A stretch of 64,000 bases of DNA from Agrostemma githago. Lineage: Eukaryota; Streptophyta; Magnoliopsida; Caryophyllales; Caryophyllaceae. The notes under the pieces were generated by a model. It searched no databases. It was given only the letters and a program-made list of their open reading frames with translations, and was not told the origin of the DNA. A program made the position numbers and the translations under genes. Shown piece after piece: positions 43,801 through 57,100 of this stretch; position 1 is the first letter of the stretch; each line of letters begins with the position of its first letter. The DNA is taken from the NCBI GenBank assembly GCA_958450325.1, contig OY288246.1:38806544-38870543 (forward strand), read 5' to 3'.

Positions 43801-46800
43801 GGGTCAGAGAAATCTCCACCAGGAGGAGAAACAGCACCAACAATTGTCACACTGCCATTACGTTCAGGACTACCAAGACATTTAACCTTACCCGCACGCT
43901 CATAGAAAGAAGCTAAACGGGCAGCCAAGTATGCAGGATATCCACTATCAGCAGGCATTTCCGCCTATACGCAGCAAAGAGAGTAAATATCATAATTTGT
44001 CATTTGTCGAGAGATTGATGACAAAAGAATCGGCACACAATATAACAATTGCGCCAAATCCACCCCACCCTCAGCCTAATGAGAGAGGGCAATGCTTGTT
44101 GATTTTAACTCATAAATCTATGTAACTTGAGTACTTGAATTTTTATCGTAAAAGAGAGTTGGAAACATGCACCCGGATTGGATACTTTTAAGTAACATAG
44201 TAGGTCATAAACACATTCCTCAATTGGAGAGTATCTGTCGCTATTTATGATTTCCAAATTTAAAATACTACAGCAAAAGCTTTAAATACATCACATATAA
44301 CCGAAACTGAATGATAAACTACGGAAAATCTACTTATCGAATGCCAGCACAGCAATTACACGGCACAAATAGTGCACGAGATACTGTCATCAAATTGGTT
44401 TCATTGTATTTAGCAATTTAGCTCATCAACACATTAATTTGGGTAAGCATCAACCCATGAGAAATATGAAACAATCGTATAAGACAGTTCTCAAAATCGT
44501 AAGCACGAAGTGACTTGCTGCACAAGAAAGAAACAAAAGAAGGTTAAAACAATTTCAAAAATGCAAAGCTAAGTGCGAACTCACCAGACGTCCTGAAATT
44601 TCACGCAATGCTTCTGCCCATCTAGAAGTTGAATCTGCCATCATACTAACATTGTACCCCATGTCTCTAAAATATTCAGCAATCGTGATTCCTAAACATT
44701 GAAAAAAAATGGAAGATAATAACTGACTTGTAAAAACCAGTAGGCCGTCAAGCAGTAATAATTAGTAAGAGAACATATATCAACACCACCCAGATAACTG
44801 AAGCACAAACACAAATCACAAACACTGTTTTTTCTGTTTTACCTATCAATTCATTTCAGAAGATATATGCTGATTCAAGAAAATACCAGTATAAATAGAT
44901 GCTTCACGTGCAGCCACAGGCATATTTGAAGTGTTAGCAACAAGTGTCGTCCGTTTCATCACAGATTCTTCACGTCCATCGGGCAATGTCATGGTCAGTT
45001 GAGGGAAATCCATGAGCACCTGGTTGATGATAGCGGGTTTACAACTCGAAAAAGGAAAGCAACACTGGTGGGAGTTATAGCAAATTAATTTACACTCAGA
45101 CACATACCTCAGCCATTTCATTTCCTCTCTCCCCACAACCAACATAGACCACAGCATCAGAGTTTGAGTACTGAAAAACAAAAAGAAACAAATGCATATT
45201 AGAAGACTCCACACAATGAGAAACCCAGTGACTCGCAATATACTCAAGGAAAAAGGGGAACTCGCTTTAGAAAGCGCTTGACTAATCACAGTCTTCCCAC
45301 AGCCAAATGCCCCAGGAATAGCACATGTTCCTCCAAGAACTGACGGAAAAAGAGCATCGAGAACACGCTGAAATGATAGTATTCAAAAAACCATTAGTAA
45401 ACAAACAAAACAATGAAAGGGGTGGAAACAATTTCATCTCATAACCTGCCCAGTCAACAGAGGGGTGTCAGCAGCAAGTTTTGAGGCAACAGGCCTTGGT
45501 GTACGAACAGGCCAACTCTGTAAGCAACATATGGAGATTATAACTTTAACATATGAACAAAGAAACAAAGAGGTAAACTTCTAAAACGTGGAGGCCTACA
45601 GCCAAAAGCAAAAGCAATTACTATTTCTTTTTCAAATAACCTGGAGCATGGTAAACTTCTTCACAACACCCTGAAACTCAAGTTCAAGGACAGTATCCTG
45701 TGCGCACACAAAGAAAACAGTTCAAATATTAATACGTTAAATTTTGAAATTTACATCAGACAAGGTTAGAAGCTAAACAGAAGAGGAGCAGTAGATCGGT
45801 AGCGGTACCTTAAGAGAGTACTGTCCCGGCGGAGCAATGTAGGAAATCTTTCCCATAGCATCAGGAGGCAGTGCTACATGATGCTGCATTAGACTATTCT
45901 CATCGACGATCTGCATAGGCAATTCCAGGTTTCAGGATGAGATGAAACTCAGATGTCGGGAATGTAACTTCTTTAAAAACGTTCTGTGCAAAAATTTCCA
46001 AGCAAAAACACAGCTTACAGCATACAAGTCTCCGCCAGTTAAAAGATCCCCTTCACCTGCAATCAGTAGAGAAAACATCAAACCTCTATTGAACCACTGC
46101 CCAATAAGAAAGATATACACGAATTAATAAATCCATAAGTATCATAAACACACCTAATTTCTTAGGCTGAAACTCCCAAAGGATGTCTTTGTCTAGTGCT
46201 GGCACAGCAACACCACGAGGTATGTATACATCGCCCGACCGTATAGCAATAGTTTTCAGTGGTCTCTGCATTAAGAAAAAGTTTATAATCCTCTTTACTA
46301 CTAAGAGGATAATAATAATAGCTTAGGTTGCATGCTCACATTTTAAAAAAAATCCCTCCAAAGCATCAATTCTCATTTATGGAAACAAATAATTTATGAC
46401 AAATTAACAATTAACTCATATTTATAAAATTCTCATTATACAAATTAACTTTTACTCCCTCCATTCAAATCCAAACTACACATTTCTCTTTTGCACATTT
46501 GTCGAGGCACGTTTTGCACCGTCGATATCTTCATTTTACATTAGCAAAAATTATAAAAATCTGATATTCTTGACCTACTAAAAGAGATGAATCAAACAAG
46601 ATCCCACATGACTATATTTTGTCTTATAGATTGTCGAGAATATCGAAAATTCTCTTTAGTTGTGAATAATGTCAAAAAAAGAAATGTGTAGTTTGGATTT
46701 GAATGAAGGGAGTATTATTAACCATAAAAAATGAAAATATAAAAAACAAACTAACTAACTAACAAACACGAGTATTTTTTTGGAAATTATTGACTTAGTT

Positions 46801-49032
46801 TAATTAAAAGAGTAGTTAATCCGGTTTTTGAAAAAAAAAAAATAGTTAATCAATTATGTGTTAACTAAAAGGGTAAGGTTTCCCTTTAATCAACTTCTTT
46901 ATTTAATACTAATATTAGTAACATATTTCCATGTTCAACACAGAATAAATTATTATACTAATTTTAATTGTTTTTTTATTATTAATAATACTACTTCCTC
47001 TGTTCCAATAAGTTTACTTTTGCTTTTTGGGCACTATTCATAAGGGGGATTGTCGATATAACTTTTAATATAAGATAAAATAGTCATGTGAGATATTGTT
47101 TAAATTGTCTAATAAGTACGTTATAAATATCAAATTTTTAAATTTTTTAGAAATATGTAACTAAATATATGGACAAACGAAAACGTGCATTGAAAAGTGT
47201 GAAAAAACAAACGTAAAGAATCAAATGGAACGGAGGGAGTATTATTCAAAAACCGTGCAATTGCATGGGATCTATACTAGTGATTAACTAGTACAAAACC
47301 CGTGCGGTTTTTTAATTAATTTTTGTTTATACAAATAAGTTAGTTACTTACAAAATTATATTCCCTCTATCCAAGTCTAAAACTTAACCTTTCTTTAGTA
47401 TTCCAGTCAACCGTTCACCTTTCTGTATTTTGAGTAACTACAATTTTTTTGTTTTTAAGCATAATAAATACAATTATTTTTTCATTACCTTATTTTTTTT
47501 GTATAAAATAATATTTTGTTAGGATGAGATGACCCTTCAAAACTCGACTCGAATGGGTTGACACGTGTTGGATACTTGGATCATGACGTGTCATTAAATT
47601 ATCATGATATTAGTATTTATGAGTATATAATATTTAAAATAACAATTTAAAAATTATTAAATTTAATATCATAAATTAGAAAAATACTAATTTTATATAA
47701 ATTTTATAGCTATATACTCCGTACATTTTATAGCATTTAATAGTAAAATATTTTTTTATGAATAATATAATTTTTTACTTATAAATACGATAATTATTTA
47801 ATTTAACAATATTAGTGATGTTAAATATGGTTAATATTAAAAGAAATATTTTTTAATTGATAAAATGTAAGGCATCGGAAATTATACATGCCCGATATTC
47901 TGACATTAACTCAATCCGTGACATTTATTTGACCCAACCCCGTAATTTGTCCAACCGGTATGACCTAACTCGTTCATCCCATTTGACATGTTTATTCAAG
48001 CATGGAAGAAATTTTTTGGTTATTATGTTAAATGTTTATTTAAAGTACAATATTTTTTCTCAAATTTATATAACTAAATTAAAGCCCGTGCACTGCACGA
48101 GTTAATCCCCCTTTCTACTAACCAAATAACACAACTCATATATTTTCCCGCCCAAAGCTATCGACAACAAAAATAAAAAAAATAAACCAAATGACCTAGG
48201 TGCGAATCGAACCCTTGACCTCATGTGTGTCACCCTTCTCCTCTCCAACTACACTCTAACATTTTATTGATTTAAATATCACTACATCATACATAAACTA
48301 TACACCACAGAAAGTATGTAATTAGGGAAATTTGATTGATTACATTGATTACGAAAATCACATGTTTTAAATGGAAGATATCACATACAATATTTAATAT
48401 GGAATGTATGATCAATTTTTTTTTAAAAAGTATAAACATATTGTATTCCGTTTTAAGCAAATAGTTGCATTATTTTTTTTAATAGGAGATTGCACTATCC
48501 CGTACAATATTTTACATAGAATATAAAATGGTTAGGATTATTATTGTATATCTTTCTGATCATATTCGAAAAATCATATTCTTAACATCGATATAAATTT
48601 AGTAACTATACAAAAATGGAATATATATTCCGATTGCTCTTACAAATCCTGATACATAGTAAAAACTCACCAAAAATTATCTTAATACTACTCTAAGGCA
48701 ATAACAGTTACTAACATTTTCCTCAAAAATACACTAATTAAAATTGAGAAGTAAAAGAACATTTAACTAATAAATTCGCAAACTATTCATTTTCATTAAT
48801 GTTAAAGAAATTGACAAAAAAAAACTTCTTTTTATGAAAATAATTAGATAAATTTTAAGATATGATGTCATTAACCTTAAGAAAAAAATCTGTTATCTAA
48901 AAAATTTATTTTTGAAATGAGCTATTTACTTTAAAATTTTACAAAGATATACTCTCCCTGTCCCAATGAATTCTTTGTCTATTCTATATTGGGGTGTCTC
49001 AATGAATTCTTTGCCTTTCTACTTTAGGAATG

Positions 49033-49067
<35 letters not shown>

Positions 49068-52000
49068 GACCTCCTCATGAATTTGGCTTCACATGTCACT
49101 TCATCATTGGACCTTTTCCTCTTTGTGCAAAAGCAAAGACAAACAATTCATCAGGACGGAAGGAGTATATACTCACTCGATACCACTAAAATCTTCTCAT
49201 TTATTCAAATGTGAGGATCATAATTATCATATAGAATGATTATTTTGGTGGGGAGACTACAAAATACGAAATATACTATTAAAATGCTTATAAAAAAAGT
49301 TTCACAAATTACATAATATAAGTCTTACACCTGAGACGGTCCATTTTTAATTTATTTTTTAAATTTTCTAATGAAAAACTGAATAGTTTTTTACACAAAG
49401 AGAACGTATCACGGCGTGCTAACCATTAAAAAAAGTACATTATTATACAATTTTTGATAAATATTTATGTATTTTATGTTATGTTAAAGAGAGAAGTGGG
49501 TATCTCGAGATGTGAGATGATATAAACCGAGTATATAAAAAAGAGAAGGTCTTCTGAAAGACGGTCTCTCATTAACTATACTGAGAGACTAAGTACAAAT
49601 GAAAGTAACAATGGTACGAAACCTGATAGAAGTAGGTACGATTAACATAAAAGAGTATACAAATATAAAGATGGTACGTTTGTTATAAAAACAGGTACAA
49701 AACAAAGTTGTAATTTAAGGGTACGAATAATACATAGAATGATACTGAAGAATGGTCTCTCAATAAGTTATTGAGAGACTGTCTCTCCTAAGATTTTGTG
49801 TATAAAAAATACTCCCTAATGAAAGTTTTCACCTAAAAAATGGCACATTTTTTAAGGATAATAATAAAATATTCAAAAGTAGAAAGGGTGTAAAGTAGGT
49901 GGGTCACCTAGGTAAGAGTGAAGAGTTATACAAAAAAAAGAAAGTGAAGAAATTTACGAAAAAGGAAAGATGGAAGCTTTCAATGAAACGAAGGGAGTAT
50001 AAACAATATTTTCATTAATTACACGTTATTTAATACTCCATGCATTTCAAGACATTACTCAAATACTTTGATTAGTTTTGCGATTTAAAAAATATTTTCC
50101 TATTTCTAAATTATACCGACGATAAATAGTAAAAATAAAATAATAAATTTTTTATTTTAAATTTTAAATGAAATATTCTATAAGATACATATAATATAAA
50201 TACCGTGCATTGCACGGGGTCTATACTAGCTGACTTAATTAACTTGTAATGTACCTTCGTTAAATCAGAAACTTAATCAATCTATATCATTATAATAAAT
50301 AAGATGATCACATGATATTAGTAATCAAACTTAATTTCAGCTAAGTTTATAGTCTTAAGATCTTGTTTTAAAACTCAAAAGAATACATGATTACTCTTTA
50401 TTTATAATATAAAATTTCATTACCTTATAATTTTTTGATGTGGAAATAATTTTACGTTTGTAGTCTTATTAAGAGATTTTTTTAAGACTCAAAGGTTTTT
50501 TTATTGATATCTAAGAACGAATGAATTTTTTGATTGATATCTAAGAACGAAAGATTAATCTTATTTATAATATAAGATTCTATCGCCTCATCTTCGATAT
50601 GGGATAATTTACTCAAGGTTTATAGTTTTAAGAGCAGCTTTTAAGACCCAGAAAAACGCGCGATTACTCTTATTTATAATATAGAATCATCATCTTATTT
50701 TAGTTTTTTTTTTTAGGATAATTATAGGTTTGTAGTTTTTTTAGAATCTTTTTAAGACTCAAAAGATTGTTGGTTGATATTTAAAACTAAAAGATTACTC
50801 ATTTATGATATAAAATTCCTATCACCCTATAAACCGAAGGATAGACGATTACTCTTTATTGATATAATCGAATTTGATCATCTTATTGAAGTATATATTT
50901 TTGATGAATGATTACTCTTATTTATATAATAAAAAAAATTCACCTTATTATGATTTTTCGATATAGTCTAATTAGGAACTTTTATTTATAGAGAAATAAT
51001 TACTTTTATTTATAATATATAGAATTCATCACCCCATCTTAATTTTTCTATGCGAGATGATTATACTTTAACTATTTAGTCTTAGTCTTAGTCTTAGTCT
51101 TAGTCTTGGGAACTTTTCTTTTAAATCTCAAAAGATTATTGGTTAATATCTAAGAACGAAAGATTATGTAAAATTCTATCACCTCATTATAATTTTTCGA
51201 TATGTGATCATTTTAATTTAACTTTATTTGTAGTCTTATTAAGAACTTTTTTTAAGACTAAAAGTTTTTTTTGTTGACATTTAAGGATGAAAGATTAGTA
51301 TTATTTATAATATAGAATTTAATCACATCATCATAATTTGGATGAATGGTTACTTTTATTTATAATAGAATTTCATCGTCTTACTATGGTCTTAAGAAGT
51401 ATAATTTTTCGATGTGCGATAATTACTTAAGTATATAGTCTTAAGAGTATTTTTTAAGACTCAACAGATTTTGATTGATATCATATCTAAGAACAAATAA
51501 TTAGTCTTATTTATAATATAAAAATTCATTACTTTATTATAATTTGTCGATGTGAGATAATTTAACTAAAATTTGTATTCTTATTTATAATATAAAATCA
51601 CCACCATATCTTATTTTAATTGTTTTGATGTGGGATAAATTTAACTTTGTAGTCTTATTAAGACCTTTTTTTAACTCAAAATATTGTTGGTTGATATTTA
51701 AAAACAATGATTACTCTTATTTAATAGAAATTCATAACCTCATCATAATTTTTTGATGTGCGAGAATTCCTTAAGTTGGTTGATGTCTAAGGAAGAATTA
51801 TTATTAGTCTTATTTACAATATAAAATTTCATCACCTTATTATAATTTTTTTAATTAAGTGTATAGTCTTAAGAACGTTTTTAAGACTCAAAAGATTTTT
51901 GTTTGATGAAAACTTTATAATTTTTCGAATGTGGAATAGTTTTACTCAAGTTTATAGCCTTAATATATTTTTAAGACTCAGAAGATTTTTGATTGATATC

Positions 52001-54156
52001 TAAGAACACATGATTATCTTATTTATATAATATAAAGTTTCATCACCTTATTATAATTTTTCGGTGTGAGATTATCTTTAAAGTTTGTAGTCTTATTAAG
52101 AGACTTTTTAAAACTTAAAAGTTTTTTTGATTGATATTTAAGAACGAATGATTAGTCTTATTTATAATATAAAATTCGTCAATTTATCATAATTTTTCGA
52201 TGTGGAATAATTCATTTAAGTTTATAGTCTTCCATCACCTCGTAATAATTTTTTGATTTGAGATAATTACTTAAGTTATAGTCTTAAGAGCTCTTTTTAA
52301 AACGAAAAGAAATACATCATACTCCGACATTACTCTTGATTATAATATAAAATTTCATCACCTCACTATAATTTTTCAATGTGGGATAATTTTAAGTTAG
52401 TAGTCTTATATATTAAAAGTTTTTTTTAATACTCAAAAGTTTTTTTGTCGATATTTAAAACCGAATTATTACTCTTATTTATAATATAAAGTTTCATCAC
52501 CTTATTATAATTTTTCGATATGAGATTATATTTACTTAAGTTTGTAGTCTTATTAAGAGACTTTTTAAGACTTAAATGTTTTTTTTAATTGATATTGATA
52601 TTTAAGAACGAATGGACTAGTCTTATTTATAATATAGATAGAAATCATCAATTTAACATAACTTTTCAATGTGGGATAATTTATTTAAGTTTATAGTCTT
52701 CCATCAGCTTGTCAAATTTTTCTCGATGTGATTATCGTACATACTCTTGACTATAATACGATGTATAGAATCTCATATAATTTTAAGTTTGTAGTCTTAT
52801 TTATTAAAAGCTTCTCTAAGACTCAAAAAAAAAATTATCCATATTTAAAACCGAATTATTACTATTATTTATAATATAAAATTTCACCACCTCATCATAA
52901 TTTTTCGATGTGGGATATTTAAAAGTTTTTCTAGGTCGATATTTAAAACTGAATGATTGCACTTATTTATAAATAGAGTTTCGTCATCATATTATAATTT
53001 GTCGATGTGGGATAATTTTATAACTGTTATATGTAATAAATTCGATCCTGAGAAACAAATAATATAAAATCAATCAATCAATATATTATATTCAATTAAA
53101 GGAGGCTTTTTTTTATTTTACAATCAATATCAACTATATTATTATTTTATGTCCAGGTTTTGAGTAAATATGAGGTTAGAAGTAACTTCTTAATTCTAAC
53201 CTAAGATGGATTTTGAGTGAAAATGGAATTCTTTTTATAAACAACACAAGTCTACTAATTATTAATTACATTACCATAATTACTATATGCAACACGGGTG
53301 ATATGTCATATTATATATAACAATAACAATAATGCATGGACTTAAAATTGATTGATTATGTTACATGTATAGATGATTATCATTATATTAAGTATATTGA
53401 TTATTATCAATAATAGTATAAAATAATAAATTTTGATTGAAAGTATGATTCATATTTCTAACCTTATAAGACAGATTTTTTTTAATGTACATAATTTTTT
53501 AAAATAACTTTAAACATGTCGGGTGAAAATACTAAATACGGGTCGGTTTAATTATGGGTCGTGTTATATGGATCCGAAACGGATTATGATCAGAATACGA
53601 ATAGTTTCGAATGTCGATTTTTTATCTCTTTTTATTTATTTTAATAGTACTTCGTATTATTTTTATACTCCTTAATTACGATGTTTATATTTCGATTATA
53701 AACTAATATTCATCGCACGGACTTTATATTTCAATAAATTTTTAAAATTATTTTATAATTAAAAGATAAAAAATTAAATTGAATATTAGTTTATAATTTT
53801 AATTAAAATATCGAGTCATAGATCAAGATTTAGAGGTCTTGACTCTTGACCTACAAAAAAACGAGTTGCACATGTCCGGTCAGGTTTTGTCTTATAGTAA
53901 TGTTACTATTTAACACGAGAACACAACTTTTGTCTCCTATGTGCAATTGTATAGGAGAGTAAGTTACTAAAAAAAGCTAGATGATTTAAGTTAAGATTAG
54001 ACACAAAATTATATTCAAATAAAACCATAATATACACGGAATAATAATTAATTTCTCCCTCCATTTTTTTTATTAACCTCATTTGGGTTTAGTACAAAGT
54101 TAAAAAAAAGTAAGAGAAAATTGGTGATATAGTGCATGTGATATAATAACTGGAGG

Positions 54157-54195
<39 letters not shown>

Positions 54196-57100
54196 ATTGC
54201 TAATAGGTTAAAATTAAAGTTTTAACAAAATCTAGACATAGGAATAGATTAGCTGGAATTGTGCTTTTACATTAAAGCTTTGTAGTCTCTTCTTTCCAAC
54301 GGAATCAACGAGGCGAGTCATGTCATGTCCCTAAATTAACTAGTAATTTAGGATTTGGGTCAGAAAATTGGGTTCTGACCCAAAAAACAACAGGTTGGGT
54401 GGAACGGGTTTGCGGGTCAGATCGAATTTAAAGCGAGATGGTTGGATACATGTAAATATATTAGATGTAGTAGAGTCAAATGGTTAGCGAGTAAAAGGCA
54501 TAGATAAACTCAATGTTCGCAGATGAGTTGTCATGGTCTCACGGACATATTAATATTGATCACAAGCGCAAGATGGTATTTTGATGAGTGTCATTTGTTT
54601 CACCCAGGTAACTAATATAGACACTAGAACTGTCGAGTGAGTCGGGTCAAATAATGGTCCCGTATCGGGTTATGGTCAAAATACGGGACAAATAGTTTCG
54701 AACGCCTAATTCTTTACCACTTTTTAAATAAAAATAATAATATTTTTGATATTAAATTTTTATTTAATTTAATACTATTAGTACTATTTTATTTAAATTA
54801 TAATTTTTATATTTAAAAAAATAATCAAAATTTTCTTAACTTGTCTCACTTCTTGATTTCTCTCGGGGTCGTCCCCTTAAGATAAACATTGATAAGCGGT
54901 GTCAAATCTTCGAAATGACAATGGTATGAAATAATCATAATCACTTCGTCGCATAACTAATACTCCCTCCGTCTCACTAAAAAGGCCACCTACCTTCTTA
55001 GTGCGAATTAAGGTAAATATAAATGTGTGGTGATAAATGAAAGATGGAAAACAAGTGAGGTCTGAACTAATGTTAACCACAAAAATCAAACAAAATAAGA
55101 ATAAAACAAAAGTGACTTTTAGAGAGATAAGTCAAAACGGAAAGAGTGACTCTTCTACAAAGATAGGGGAAGTACTACTCTGTATGTTAATTTGAGCTTT
55201 AGCAAAATTCAGACATAGAAATAGATGGTTGGAAATTGACTTTTAGACTAAATTTTTTGTGGTCTCTTCTTTCCAACGAGTTAAACTGGTAGGGCTAGAT
55301 CATGAACAAAAATCGGATCATTTCGGATTCGGGTTAAACGGGATGCGAGTAAAAAAACGGGTTCATGCCTCTAAAAACGGTTAGGTGGGTCAGGTTAAAT
55401 TTAAAGCGAGATGATGACATACATACCAATATATTCAATGCGAAAGTCAAATGCTTAGAGAACAAAAGACACGGATAAGCTCAATGTTCCATATGAGTTG
55501 TCATAGACATTAAAATTGCTGAAAGTGACCAGTTATTATGATGAGGTCATGCTCAGAAAATAATTTCGAACGCCTAATTTGTTACGGCTTTAAAGTAAAA
55601 AAATAATAAGTATTAAATTAGGGTCGGGTTTATGGGTTGAGTCGAATTTGACAGGGCTAACCGTCTAACTTTTCGTATAAAATACATGCAAACGTGGAGT
55701 GCTAATCCTCTAAAATGATAATTATTTAAAATAATCGTAATCATTCCATCGCAATCAATAATTATAAAAGGAAGTATTAAGGTTGATTTAGTAACGTTAT
55801 TGTTACACCCGTGCATCGCACGGCCATCAAAACTAGTTTTATATTATAATGAAAACATTTTTTACCAAGAATCTAGTTATTTTTATAATTTATTTCATTT
55901 TTATAATTTATTTTACGATAATGTTTTTAAAAAATGACCTCTAAAGGTTTTTACCTAAGAATTGTAAAACATCACGTTAATATAATAGATTAAATATATA
56001 TTATAATAATTCAAAGATTCTTTAATTAGTTTTTTATTATTTACGATACTTTCCTAATTTGAGTTTTGTTGAAACGGATCAATGAGATCGCTCGAAAAAA
56101 ACTTTAAATATATATATATATATACACACACACATATATATATTGGTAATAATTTATTGATAATAAAGATTTTGGTTATTGTATGGCTGAGCATTGAACA
56201 ATTGGGCTTTTAATGAATGTAGACAAAAGCTTATTTTGTCAAGCCCAATAAGTAATGAAGAGGTAGAATTTGGCGGGAATGTTGAAATGACTCATTTGCT
56301 CATTTGCCCATTGGTTTTTGTTTTAGTGAATAGGGGATTAAACTGCTCAAATCAGAAGTGAGCTGAACATATGGCAAAGTACAGAAGTTCAGCAATATTT
56401 TTCACTGGCCTCGGCATAAAAACATGAAAATTTATGTGACAAGTTCATTTCAGCAACTGAGAATTGTGCAGAAAAAGAAGAGAAGATAAATTTTATTAGA
56501 ACAAGTTGTACTATAACTCCATACCTGAATACCATCAAATATGTTGCCCAGAATTCCAGGGCCGAGCTCAACTGACAACGGCTGAGAATATAAAGAAGAA
56601 ATCAATAAGAAACCAGCACTGACCATTAACAAGTAAGAAATGAACAGTGTCTGAGTCAAGAGATTAGTTCTCAAAAGAAACCTTGTGGGTACGAAGAACA
56701 GGATCATTGACCATCAAGCCAGCCGTTTCCTCATAAACTGACAGACAACCAACAAGCATTAGTGAACTATCAAGTAGATTATACACATCGGATAAAGTAG
56801 AAAAGAACTCCTCAAGAGTAGCTAGTACCTTGAATGGTAGCAGAATCTCCTTCTAAACGAATAATCTCTCCAATTAGATTATCGTGTCCAACACGTACCA
56901 ACTCATACATAGCAGCCCCAGCCATTCCATCGGCCACAACCACTGGTCCGGAGACCTTAAAAAAAACAATACATATAGCACAGACAATTCAGTGAAGCTG
57001 TATAAATCAAAAAAGAAACAATGATAGAGATGATCCATCCACAGCTGAAACTAGCTTTGATAGACAAAAGCAAAGAAGCCCAATAAATTCAAAATCACCA

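Larger units (their letters stand above)
46266..56524 (-). other. VHA-A intron 4 (10.3 kb), transposon-filled
   Basis: Contains several MITEs, at least three Helitron-type termini, a degenerate AT-rich repeat tract, a tRNA-like relic, AT microsatellites and a diverged direct duplication (54205-54720 versus 55190-55600). No protein frame is supported. Confidence 0.88.

Noticed and set aside
43734..45289. Separate short genes on minus
   Set aside because: They are single VHA-A exons with read-through into introns; splice sites join them into one protein.
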